Of a stretch of DNA of 64,000 nucleotides, positions 18,305 to 25,989 are shown piece by piece (positions within the stretch are counted from its first letter, which is position 1; each line of letters opens with the position of its first letter). Source of the DNA: Candidatus Methanoperedens sp. (GTDB lineage: Archaea > Halobacteriota > Methanosarcinia > Methanosarcinales > Methanoperedenaceae); contig JAPZAS010000015.1 in assembly GCA_027460525.1 (NCBI GenBank), positions 180,777-244,776 of the forward strand, written 5' to 3'. A program made the translations under genes and the position numbers. A model generated the notes under the pieces. It made no database searches and was not told the origin of the DNA. It saw only the letters and a list, made by a program, of their open reading frames with translations.

Positions 18305-18622
18305 ATGGGAGTATCAAAAGACGAATTTGAAAAAGGGAAAAAACCATTAGAGAAAGGCTCTTTAGAGTATGATATACTTGAGTTCTTAAAGAATGCAACA
18401 AAGACAGATGAACCAGCACGTAATGAAAAGGAGATTTTAGAAGCACTCAACATAACAGCACCTCAAGAAAAAAGGGGTATTATGGCAATAGTAAATTACA
18501 CTGAAAAGGCTACGGCGGTTAGGTTCGCTCTTTTAAGTCTGGAGTCAGAGGGTAAGATTGTCTCTAAGGCAATTAAAACAGAAGGTAAAGCTGAGTCCGT
18601 AACTTACTATATGGCGAAATAG
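18305..18622 (+). CDS. Small winged-helix-like protein, function unknown
   Basis: The 105-residue product begins MGVSKDEFEKGKKP after a GAGGTG ribosome-binding site. It is charged and helical, with a pattern EYDILEFLKN, then KEILEALNI, then RFALLSLESEGKIVSK ending SVTYYMAK, which looks like a winged helix (two helices and a beta-wing). It may be a DNA-binding regulator. I do not recognise a named family. Confidence 0.65.
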   Translation: MGVSKDEFEKGKKPLEKGSLEYDILEFLKNATKTDEPARNEKEILEALNITAPQEKRGIMAIVNYTEKATAVRFALLSLESEGKIVSKAIKTEGKAESVTYYMAK

Positions 18623-18704
18623 CTATCTGAAACACTTGTCACTTTATCGTGGAGCATGTTGGTTTACTGTCGCCATTCTTATATAGCAATATTACATTTA
18701 AAAG

Positions 18705-18920
18705 ATGAAAAAAAAAGTTAAACTAAAATATAGGAGGTTGAATACTACGAAATCAACAGATGCAAAACGGATTTGTAAAAGTTTACCAAAAATAGAAAAT
18801 AGATGTTCAGGAACCCAAGAACAAAAAACCAGTATTTGTTTTGGTATTGAGAAAAGAATAGGTCCTGTTGCTCTTGCTCTAAAAGGCTGTCTTTCCAGAG
18901 AAAAAAGAAAAAGAGCATGA
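18705..18920 (+). CDS. Doubtful 71-residue basic protein
   Basis: A frame of 71 codons starts MKKKVKLKYRRLN and ends REKRKRA; it is strongly basic with three cysteines. It lacks a clear ribosome-binding site, and an overlapping minus-strand frame is also open, so it may not be a gene. The next gene downstream has a proper ribosome-binding site. Confidence 0.3.
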   Translation: MKKKVKLKYRRLNTTKSTDAKRICKSLPKIENRCSGTQEQKTSICFGIEKRIGPVALALKGCLSREKRKRA

Positions 18921-18970
18921 TAGCACAGTAATCGGTCTGTGCATGCAGTGCTATACACAGGAGAGCTAAT

Positions 18971-19285
18971 ATGGCAAAAAAAACTATAAAAAAAGCAATA
19001 ATAACAAAAGACCCTGTTATCGGGTTCGTGGTAACAAAAAGCAAATCTCAACTTGATGATTCGGATTTTGTAGTGGTATATCCACTATCTATAAACTTTC
19101 AAGGCGTCCAGAATTTAGATATACCATCAGATTCTGAAATTGTTGGTATTCTACCAGCTCTTCCTGAACTATACAAAGTATACGGTTCTTATGAAACGGA
19201 TGAAATACTCAAAGAGTTAGGATATGAGTTTAAGGGTGCACATTATCCAGATTGGACAACGGAATTGAAAGAGAAGGTCAAATAA
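18971..19285 (+). CDS. Hypothetical 104-residue protein
   Basis: The start is supported by caggagag ahead of the ATG. The N-terminus is Lys-rich (MAKKTIKKAIITKD), followed by a compact beta-like region (FVVVYPLSINFQGVQNL) and a C-terminus KGAHYPDWTTELKEKVK. No family recognised. It could be partnered with the 105-residue protein upstream, but nothing in the sequence fixes a role. Confidence 0.6.
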   Translation: MAKKTIKKAIITKDPVIGFVVTKSKSQLDDSDFVVVYPLSINFQGVQNLDIPSDSEIVGILPALPELYKVYGSYETDEILKELGYEFKGAHYPDWTTELKEKVK

Positions 19286-19910
19286 TTTAGGATGCGTGGT
19301 ATCAAGACATGCATCACATTTTTTATTAAAAGAGACACTAAAAAAGGCAATCCCCGCCGAAATTGATAAGAATCATCAAGGCATGTCTTTTAATTCATTT
19401 AATAGCTTGGTGTGTAGTCTACCCAAATAGACTAAACCAATACCAAGAACCGATACTATCGACATAAGGGTAAAGGACAAAAAGGTTTTTTAAAATGGAT
19501 AGGATAGGATTTTAGTTTCCCCTTTACCCCATCATAATTTAGTAATGTCAACTATTTAAGTGCATTTGGCAAAAAAGACTATGAAACAAGAATAGCAGAA
19601 GGGCTTGAATATAATATACATTCACCAAAAATCCAGCACATACCGCTATTGTTTGTACAGTACAAGGCATCATACGTCTGCCGATAAACATGCAGTGTAG
19701 CCCGCAGGTCACCGAGCAGGGATTGAAGAAGCTGGTTCTTTCTGCCGCGTTCTGCGTGAATATGGTGCTGAAAGAAGGAAATCCGAGATGCACAGGGATT
19801 TGCCTGTAAAAGGCAGTTGCGGTAAGTGCATCAAACTCCAAGCGGGCGCTGTACAAAGCAGTCTCAGGCGAGCCTTTCCGAGGTAAATACTGAAATTTGG
19901 AGGAAAATAA
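19286..19910. other. Gene-poor stretch before the secreted protein gene
   Basis: I see no supportable gene here. A 102-codon minus-strand frame (19548-19856) and short plus-strand frames have no ribosome-binding site or recognisable product. The composition becomes GC-richer after 19650, unlike the AT-rich first half, so part of it may be a decayed coding remnant. Confidence 0.4.
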
Positions 19911-20408
19911 ATGAGAATTGAAACACGAACAACTGTGTTGCTACTGGCATTAGTTGTGTTGACGGCGTTTGCCATTCCCACAACTCTGGCAGACGGTAAC
20001 AAAAAAGTGAATATGACCGAGGGCGGCGGCAAGAGTAACAGCACCGTTATGCCTAACGTGTCTACCTTCGCCTTCGAAGCCAAAAACATGAGTGACAAGA
20101 AAGGCTGTAAGGTAGAAGGAAACCTGCAATACAATGACCATGGTGCTATGATAAAACTCCACGGAAATGTTACGATGCTGATGGTCGATAAGACGGTCAC
20201 GCCGCATACGGCAACATTCTGTGGATGGGCAAAAGTTACTAATGCCACAGGAGCAAAAATGGCGCTACCGTACACAGTCATGGTGATGGAAGGAATGAAA
20301 GGTGTGGGTACTTTCAACATTAGCTTGCCAATAACATCAGATTTCTTGCCAGCAGGCTACTCTGACAGTGATACACTGCTTGGAGGACGTATAAAAGTAG
20401 ATCCGTAA
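19911..20408 (+). CDS. Secreted 165-residue protein of unknown function
   Basis: A strong ribosome-binding site (tttggagg) precedes the ATG. Residues 1-28 are a signal peptide (TVLLLALVVLTAFAIPTTLA). The mature part is about 137 residues and contains two cysteines (GCKVEG and FCGWAKV), several N-glycosylation sequons and a beta-rich pattern. A hairpin with a T-run follows the stop. It is probably a small extracellular or pseudoperiplasmic protein. Confidence 0.75.
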   Translation: MRIETRTTVLLLALVVLTAFAIPTTLADGNKKVNMTEGGGKSNSTVMPNVSTFAFEAKNMSDKKGCKVEGNLQYNDHGAMIKLHGNVTMLMVDKTVTPHTATFCGWAKVTNATGAKMALPYTVMVMEGMKGVGTFNISLPITSDFLPAGYSDSDTLLGGRIKVDP

Positions 20409-20415
20409 ATTTTGG

Positions 20416-20443
20416 GAGGGTGCGAATCCCTCTTTTATTTTTT
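20416..20443 (+). terminator. Hairpin terminator after the secreted protein gene
   Basis: gaggg (20416-20420) pairs with ccctc (20428-20432) across a 7-base loop, followed at once by ttttattttttt. It sits eight bases beyond the stop codon and has the form of an intrinsic terminator. Confidence 0.6.
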
Positions 20444-20706
20444 AATACAACAAACGATTTTTTTTAACTTATGATATTGATGATAACCTTTTCGTAATCG
20501 CAATTATTCAAAATTTGGAAGTGGTTATTCTGTTTTCCTATCGCTTTCCCTTCGCTCCTAAATTGCCCGAATAAATAGGTTTATAAAGGATAAAGCTGAA
20601 TTTAAAGCTGGTGATGAACCAATGAGGAATCGTCTTTGCAAACAATGGGCAATTTGAACCGGCGAAGATAGATCACTTACCACCCTCAGCAAAACTTGTT
20701 TTTAAG

Positions 20707-20895
20707 GTGCTGCACGACAGCGGCTTTTTGACACAGAAGGATATTGCGAGGGAAACCTATCTTCCTACAAGAACAGTTAGATACGCCCTGAACAGACTGA
20801 AAGAAGAAAAAATATTGCAGGAGCGCTTCTATTTCCAGGATGCGCGCCAGAGCCTGTACGGGCTGAACGTTGCCCCGGAGGTGCCGACTGGATAG
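20707..20895 (+). CDS. Winged-helix transcriptional regulator, start uncertain
   Basis: From GTG 20707 the 62 residues contain a clear helix-turn-helix (LTQKDIARETYLPTRTVRYA) and wing. Coding similarity continues upstream in the same frame (HLPPSAKLVFKVLHDSGFL) back to a stop at 20636, but no ATG, GTG or TTG exists there, and the first helix would be lost with the GTG start. Either an unusual start is used, or a frameshift separates it from ATG 20621 in another frame. It resembles small MarR/ArsR-type archaeal regulators. It lies directly upstream of tRNA-Cys. Confidence 0.6.
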   Translation: MLHDSGFLTQKDIARETYLPTRTVRYALNRLKEEKILQERFYFQDARQSLYGLNVAPEVPTG

Positions 20896-20939
20896 TTACC
20901 TCCTATTTTTAATTTATGTTATAGTTTGCTTTAATCATC

Positions 20940-21011
20940 GCCAGGGTGGCGGAGCGGCTACGCAATCGCCTGCAGAGCGATTTCATTCCGGTTCGAGTCC
21001 GGACTCTGGCT
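20940..21011 (+). tRNA. tRNA-Cys (GCA)
   Basis: Acceptor stem GCCAGGG pairs with CTCTGGC, the anticodon stem ATCGC/GCGAT encloses loop CTGCAGA with anticodon GCA, and the T arm TCCGG/CCGGA holds TTCGAGT. The discriminator base is U, as expected for tRNA-Cys. No intron is seen. Confidence 0.95.
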
Positions 21012-21030
21012 TATCTTGGCATGTCAAACT

Positions 21031-21780
21031 TTAATCCAGATCTTCCCTCAGTTGCGCCGCCTTCGTAAAAAAGCTGTCCGTGGAGTAGTGGAGCAGCAGG
21101 CTACTTGCTATCATGCTGGCAGCAAAGATGGAAGCGAATATGACTATCTGTATGGAGGCTGCATCTATCGGATCAGCGCCGCCAAGCAGCATGCCTGTCA
21201 TCACGCCTGGTATCCACACCAGCCCAAGGTTCTTCATGTTGTCTATTGAAGGTATCAAAGCCGAGAGAATGCCCTGCCTGAGGCAGGCTGAGGCAGCAAG
21301 CATCGGCTGAGCACCCAGGGCGAGGTATGCCTCGATTTCAGCCCTTCTATTTTTTATCTCACCCCTGTACCTGTCTATCGCAAGTGAGCTCACGTTCATG
21401 GCGTTGCCTATCAGGATGCTTCCAGTCGGGATAACGTATCTTGCCTCAAGCGGGAAGATGCCGAAGAGGAAGAAAGGGATGAGTAATATTGCTGATGCTG
21501 AAGCTATCGAAATTGCAGCCAGAGGCAAACCCCTCTCGAGTTTGCCTGACCTTGAATATGTGGTATGTCCTGCTATGGCAGCCATTGCTAAAAGCACAAG
21601 GAAGCTCCAGTAGAGAGGCAGCTTGAACAACAGGAGTATGATTGAGGCAAGGAGCAGTACCTGCACAAGGGCTCTGGTTCCTGCTATAGATATTTCCTTT
21701 CCTATGCCAAATCTTCGCGCATATACTGCCGTCAGCACTGTGAGAATAACTGTAAGTGCAAGTGCAAGAGTTTCAGGCAT
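21031..21780 (-). CDS. fetB: FetB/UPF0014-type ABC transporter permease
   Basis: A 249-residue integral membrane protein with about six to seven hydrophobic segments. Family signatures are present: ARALVQV-like TRALVQVLLLA, VIPTGSILIGNAMN and AYLALGAQPMLAASACLRQGI. Bacterial FetB with FetA exports iron. It overlaps the ATPase gene by 8 bases. The substrate in this archaeon is inferred. Confidence 0.85.
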   Translation of the reverse strand: MPETLALALTVILTVLTAVYARRFGIGKEISIAGTRALVQVLLLASIILLLFKLPLYWSFLVLLAMAAIAGHTTYSRSGKLERGLPLAAISIASASAILLIPFFLFGIFPLEARYVIPTGSILIGNAMNVSSLAIDRYRGEIKNRRAEIEAYLALGAQPMLAASACLRQGILSALIPSIDNMKNLGLVWIPGVMTGMLLGGADPIDAASIQIVIFASIFAASMIASSLLLHYSTDSFFTKAAQLREDLD

Positions 21781-22447
21781 TTTCCTCCTCCAGCTTCCCT
21801 TCTTTGAGGACGAGCCTCCTCCCGCCTATCCTCTGCGCCTGCTCCCTTTCGTGGGTAATCCACAGCATGGTAAGATTACTATCTTTTCGCAAGTTCAAAA
21901 GCAGCTTCTCAATCCTTTCGGCAGCTACTGCATCTAATGACGAAGTCGGCTCATCCAGAAGCAGCACTTCTGGCTGGTTTACAAGCGCCCTGGCTATACA
22001 TACCCTCTGCTTCTCTCCGACTGAAAGTTGTTCGGCATCGGCATTCAGCAGGGTCTCTGAAATGCCGCAGGCTTGGGCGAGGGCTTCGATATCGAGAGCA
22101 TCTCCCCACAATTTCATGCCAAAGGCAAGGTTGTCCCTTACGCTACCCTTGAACACCACAGGCACCTGGAACACCATGCCCACCTTTCTCCTCAATTCAA
22201 TGGGAGCATAGTCCCTTATTTCCCTGCCGTTTAGCATTATAGTGCCTGAATCGGCCTCTGAAAGCCTGTTAATCAGCCGAAGTAGCGTGGTCTTTCCTGA
22301 ACCGGAGGCGCCCATAATCGTAACAAGCTCGCCCCTCTGTATTCTCAGGTCAAGGCTGGATAGTATCTGGGTTTTAACTTTGTTATTGTTTACCTTGCGC
22401 AGCACTGCCTTGGATACATTTTTTAACTCAACATGTACCTGATTCAT
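21773..22447 (-). CDS. fetA: FetA-type ABC transporter ATP-binding protein
   Basis: A 224-residue nucleotide-binding protein with Walker A GASGSGKTT, a Q-loop (GMVFQVP), signature LSVGEKQRV, Walker B VLLLDEPTSSLD and H-loop THE. The gene lies just upstream of the FetB-like permease with overlapping frames, forming a two-gene transporter. Confidence 0.85.
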   Translation of the reverse strand: MNQVHVELKNVSKAVLRKVNNNKVKTQILSSLDLRIQRGELVTIMGASGSGKTTLLRLINRLSEADSGTIMLNGREIRDYAPIELRRKVGMVFQVPVVFKGSVRDNLAFGMKLWGDALDIEALAQACGISETLLNADAEQLSVGEKQRVCIARALVNQPEVLLLDEPTSSLDAVAAERIEKLLLNLRKDSNLTMLWITHEREQAQRIGGRRLVLKEGKLEEENA

Positions 22448-22528
22448 CTGATACGAAATGTTTCGTCCTGATATTAATAATGACGTTCATGCCTCAGGAT
22501 ACGTATTATCTCCAGAAGATGAATTGCA

Positions 22529-23035
22529 TCATTTCCCGAATAATCTATCAAGCAGACTTCGTCTAAACTTCCTGCCGCTTATGAAAATCTCCGCTCCCTG
22601 GTCTTTTGAGATTTTTTCAGCATTTTCTGCTCTTATTCTTCCGCCTATGGTATTTCCTATGCTTTTGATCTTATCTGCGATTATTTCCCCGCCTGTCATA
22701 GAGCTTCCCGTTTCCTCCCCTGCTTTTTTTGCAACAATCTTTCCGCCTTTCATACATGAGCCGAGCATGTTTCCTGCGGTTTCGACTTCGAGATTACCCC
22801 TTTCAAGTTCAAATCCTATATAATCGAGGTTGTTCTTCGGAAGATGAAAGGTCGCAGGATAGATATACTCAGCACAGAGGGATGTCAGATAGCCAATTAT
22901 CATCTTCTCATACAGGTTTTCTGGATTTGATTGTGCGATAATTTCTGTAATCTCGCTGCAATCCCCGGGAGCAACCCGTTTTATTTCCGCCTTGCTGACA
23001 TTTTCAATTTGCTCGATGATATCCAGAAGCTTCAT
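22529..23035 (-). CDS. GXGXG-type beta-helix protein, function unknown
   Basis: The 168-residue protein has an N-terminal helical part (KLLDIIEQIENVSKAEIKRV) and a C-terminal right-handed beta-helix with repeated G-x-x pattern (GNLEVETAGNMLGSCMKGGK, then GEETGSSMTGGEIIADK), resembling the GXGXG domain of glutamate synthase and formylmethanofuran dehydrogenase subunit C. It lies 20 bases downstream of the NMD3 gene stop on the same strand and is probably cotranscribed with it. Function unknown. Confidence 0.7.
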   Translation of the reverse strand: MKLLDIIEQIENVSKAEIKRVAPGDCSEITEIIAQSNPENLYEKMIIGYLTSLCAEYIYPATFHLPKNNLDYIGFELERGNLEVETAGNMLGSCMKGGKIVAKKAGEETGSSMTGGEIIADKIKSIGNTIGGRIRAENAEKISKDQGAEIFISGRKFRRSLLDRLFGK

Positions 23036-23055
23036 TTTGGAACCGTCCGCTAAAT

Positions 23056-24099
23056 CTATTGCGGCACCACATAAATCCCCTTAGCCGTTTTTACGATTTT
23101 AATCTCATTCCCAGGCTCAGTGCTCAGGAATTCCGGTCTTTTTAGAGTAACGGTTTCATACGTATCAGGATCCATCACCTGAATCGTTTTTCCTTCATCA
23201 GCTATGAGCACTGCAGAAACCGCATCCTGCCTCCTGCTTAACTTTCTGACCTGCAAAAGGTCGTTGAAGTTCTCGATAAACCTCCTGCCCGTTTCAAGGT
23301 CGATGCCGCTCACATGCTTTCCGCAGCTTTGAACTTCGATTACCCTGTCATCCACGCTGATAATATCCCCGCGCACAAACTCGGGAAGCCGCAAAGCAAA
23401 CGTGATGCGATACAGGTCTTCGCCGTTTTTCTGTCCCACAAGTTTTGGAGATTCTGAGAATTTACCCCCGAAAACATCGACTACAGCTCTGCATATCTGC
23501 TTCCCGAGCTTTATCGAGCCCACATATAGATCGAAGCCTTCGTAAAGTTCCTCTTTTTTTGCAATAAACGAAAGTCGATCCCCTTTCTCCTGCGCGCGGA
23601 TTGCGACTTCCCCGGCTATGCTCTTGCATCTTTCAAGCTCCTCTTTTGTCGGGAGCCTCTTATCAGCCCTTATCTGCACAATACCTTCAAAATAACCCCC
23701 GGAAATCCTGCTGCACGTATCACAGGTTTCCCAGTTAATCCTTACCTCAGCATCCTGAGATGCCGTTATTGGTGCGCCCTTAATTTCGCCTTTTGCCTCT
23801 ATATGCACATTGTATCTTGAATGGTCAAGTTGCTTTGGAGATAATGTAAGCTCAATATTCTTTGCCTGTGCATCCAGGTTCAGGGCATCTTTCACACCAT
23901 CAAGAATTGTTTCTTTCTCATCTTCCTTAAGCTGCCACTTCCCTCTTTTATAAACAGAACCGCATGTCGGACATATACGCGAATAAAGAACAGCTGGACA
24001 TTCAAGCAGCTTTTTATTTCCGACAAAGCACTGTCTGCACACGTTATCATATAAAATATCGCTATCCTTACCGCATTTCGGACAGAACATGGTTGCCAT
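23056..24099 (-). CDS. Archaeal NMD3-family protein
   Basis: A 347-residue protein with an N-terminal zinc-binding region of four CxxC pairs (FCPKCGK, CRQCFVG, ICPTCGS and later CDTCSR), followed by OB-like and SH3-like regions. Eukaryotic NMD3 exports the 60S subunit and archaeal relatives bind the large subunit; that role is inferred here. Its first base overlaps the last base of the epimerase gene. Confidence 0.88.
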   Translation of the reverse strand: MATMFCPKCGKDSDILYDNVCRQCFVGNKKLLECPAVLYSRICPTCGSVYKRGKWQLKEDEKETILDGVKDALNLDAQAKNIELTLSPKQLDHSRYNVHIEAKGEIKGAPITASQDAEVRINWETCDTCSRISGGYFEGIVQIRADKRLPTKEELERCKSIAGEVAIRAQEKGDRLSFIAKKEELYEGFDLYVGSIKLGKQICRAVVDVFGGKFSESPKLVGQKNGEDLYRITFALRLPEFVRGDIISVDDRVIEVQSCGKHVSGIDLETGRRFIENFNDLLQVRKLSRRQDAVSAVLIADEGKTIQVMDPDTYETVTLKRPEFLSTEPGNEIKIVKTAKGIYVVPQ

Positions 24100-25040
24100 T
24101 ATTGAATCCCTAATGTACTTCTAACTGCAGCAACCACACTGCTTTTCGAATCGTGAACCGGCTGCCACCCGAGTTTTTGTAACTTCTCGATAGAAAGCAG
24201 CATCCTGGGCACATCCCCTTTCCACCCGCGCTTCCCGCCCGTGTACGTGAATGTAACGTTTTTTAATCCCATCTCTTCAACCACTATCCTGCCAATCTCA
24301 GTCGAAGTTATGGTATCGTTTGAACCTATATTGAAAATATTTGCCATTCCATCGCTATTTTCCAGAGCAGACAATATTGCATCCACGCAGTCTGAAACAT
24401 GAAGATACGATTTGCGCTGCTTCCCGTTCCCAAGGATTTCAAGAAATTCGGGCTTATCTTTTAACTTGTTTATAAAATCAATTATAATCCCATGCGTGCT
24501 GCGCTCACCCACGATATTCGCAAAGCGGAAAATCCATGACTTCATATCAAAACTCCCGCAGTATGAAGTTATAAGCGCCTCGCATGCAAGTTTTGAGGCG
24601 CCATATAAGGAAATCGGGATTAATGGTCCGTACTCTTCAGGCGTGGGGATGATTGATGCTTCGCCATATACGGTAGAGGTGGATGTGAAAACGATATTCT
24701 GCTGCTCGTTTATCCGCATGGCTTCAAGCACGTTATAAGTCGCGATTATATTCTGCTCAAGATGGATTCTTGTATTCTCGGCACCCAGTCTAACATCGGG
24801 ATTGGCTGCCAGATGATATATAACATCAGCGCCATGCATTGCTTTTGTAAGTTTTCCTGTCCCAAGCAGGTCTAGCTTAATAAATTTAAAATTACTATCA
24901 GAGATATGAGCATCAAGAAATTCCCTTCTCCCGGAGCTTAAATTATCAATAACTGTTACTTCATTGCCCAAAGAAAGCAGTCTGTCAACTAAATGACTTC
25001 CAATGAAACCTGCTCCTCCCGTGACTATTATTTTTGTCAT
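24099..25040 (-). CDS. NAD-dependent sugar-nucleotide epimerase (UDP-glucose 4-epimerase type)
   Basis: This 313-residue extended short-chain dehydrogenase has a Rossmann motif GGAGFIGSHL (8-17) and a catalytic YGASK (146-150, Tyr and Lys) after TSTSTVYGEAS. Length and motifs suit GalE-like enzymes that supply sugars for surface glycans and N-glycosylation, consistent with the abundant glycoprotein-like surface proteins in this window. Substrate specificity cannot be read from sequence. Confidence 0.88.
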   Translation of the reverse strand: MTKIIVTGGAGFIGSHLVDRLLSLGNEVTVIDNLSSGRREFLDAHISDSNFKFIKLDLLGTGKLTKAMHGADVIYHLAANPDVRLGAENTRIHLEQNIIATYNVLEAMRINEQQNIVFTSTSTVYGEASIIPTPEEYGPLIPISLYGASKLACEALITSYCGSFDMKSWIFRFANIVGERSTHGIIIDFINKLKDKPEFLEILGNGKQRKSYLHVSDCVDAILSALENSDGMANIFNIGSNDTITSTEIGRIVVEEMGLKNVTFTYTGGKRGWKGDVPRMLLSIEKLQKLGWQPVHDSKSSVVAAVRSTLGIQ

Positions 25041-25119
25041 AACATTAAGTTCTTAATTGCTGCTAAAAGTAGATTCTCAAATTATAAACATTGTGGCTAT
25101 AGGAATAAATATACCAGGA

Positions 25120-25656
25120 TTATTCTTGCCTATTCATACTTTCGGCGTATGCAGAAATAATCGCAGGCACAGCCCCAACAGCGGTGCAGGTCTCAAGCGA
25201 AACACCCTTCGAGGTTATATCGAGATGGTACTGTGCAAGCTCAAATAACTCCTCTGGAAGCCCTCTATGCCCCAGTCCTATAAGGAAAAGAAAAGATTTC
25301 TTTTTATTTATCAAATCCGCAAGTGCCCGAAGACGAAGCTCTTTTTGTTTTTCAGGATGGGAAGTGGTCACCACCACCGCGCCGAACTGCGGCTGGAATC
25401 CTTTTTCCGGAAGTTCAAAAACGAAAAACCTCCCGGATTTGAATAACTCTTCAAGATACTTCCCCGACTCACCGATGGTGGTTTTATCCTTCACAAAGCT
25501 CACAAGTTCTTCTGCGCGCATTTTGAAAGGATAATCGAATAAAGCGAGACCGAACCCGAAAGCGTATGCAGCCGGCGCAGCTCTTGCAATACTTCTGTAA
25601 TGCGCCTCATGGAGCTTTATTTTATCATAGGTGTTCACGATTCCAAGCGTCAGCAT
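25120..25656 (-). CDS. DUF531 family protein
   Basis: The 178-residue protein starts MLTLGIVNTYDKIKLHEAHY and ends with GVSLETCTAVGAVPAIIS. This pattern with the internal LFLIGLGHRGLPEELFE is characteristic of the DUF531 family, which is widespread in Euryarchaeota and related to SPOUT-type folds. No activity is established. It is separated by 79 bases from the epimerase gene on the same strand. Confidence 0.8.
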   Translation of the reverse strand: MLTLGIVNTYDKIKLHEAHYRSIARAAPAAYAFGFGLALFDYPFKMRAEELVSFVKDKTTIGESGKYLEELFKSGRFFVFELPEKGFQPQFGAVVVTTSHPEKQKELRLRALADLINKKKSFLFLIGLGHRGLPEELFELAQYHLDITSKGVSLETCTAVGAVPAIISAYAESMNRQE

Positions 25657-25702
25657 GATAACTTACCTTAATCTAAATGTAACCATTAGCTAATAATCAT
25701 AT

Positions 25703-25771
25703 CACCGCAAAGACGCGGAGCGCGCAAAGCAAAAATTTAACAATCTTTGCGTTCTTTGCGCCTCTGCGGTG
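25703..25771. repeat. Long imperfect inverted repeat (REP-like)
   Basis: Left arm 25703-25729 (caccgcaaagacgcggag...) and right arm 25745-25771 (...ttgcgcctctgcggtg) are about 27 bases each and pair with few mismatches around a 15-base loop. A related palindromic element occurs at 53462-53525. Such elements are dispersed in intergenic DNA of many archaeal and bacterial genomes. It lies between two divergent genes. Confidence 0.75.
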
Positions 25772-25833
25772 AGCATTTGAGAGTCCCGCAAGCCTTATTA
25801 GCGCCAAAACCATTCTTAAAATCAGGTGATAAT

Positions 25834-25989
25834 ATGTGCCTTGTGGATTCCTCCTCGACCATCGACATTGAATCCGGCGAGCTGGGTGCAGCTGAATATT
25901 ATTGCAATGATTGCAAAAACAAATTCAAAGCACTTGGATCCAGAATTCGCTGCCCTTCATGCATGTCCAAGAATGTGAAAAAATTATAA
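25834..25989 (+). CDS. Small zinc-ribbon protein
   Basis: The 51-residue protein has AGGTGA eight bases before the ATG. Its C-terminal half is a zinc ribbon: YYCNDCKNKFKALG then RCPSCMSKNVKKL. Such mini-ribbons are common in archaea as nucleic-acid or partner-binding modules. It overlaps the end of the convergent arginine decarboxylase gene by 6 bases. Confidence 0.75.
   Translation: MCLVDSSSTIDIESGELGAAEYYCNDCKNKFKALGSRIRCPSCMSKNVKKL

Noticed and set aside
25120..25248. Plus-strand frame 25057-25248
   Set aside because: It overlaps the DUF531 gene on the other strand and has no supporting start signal.
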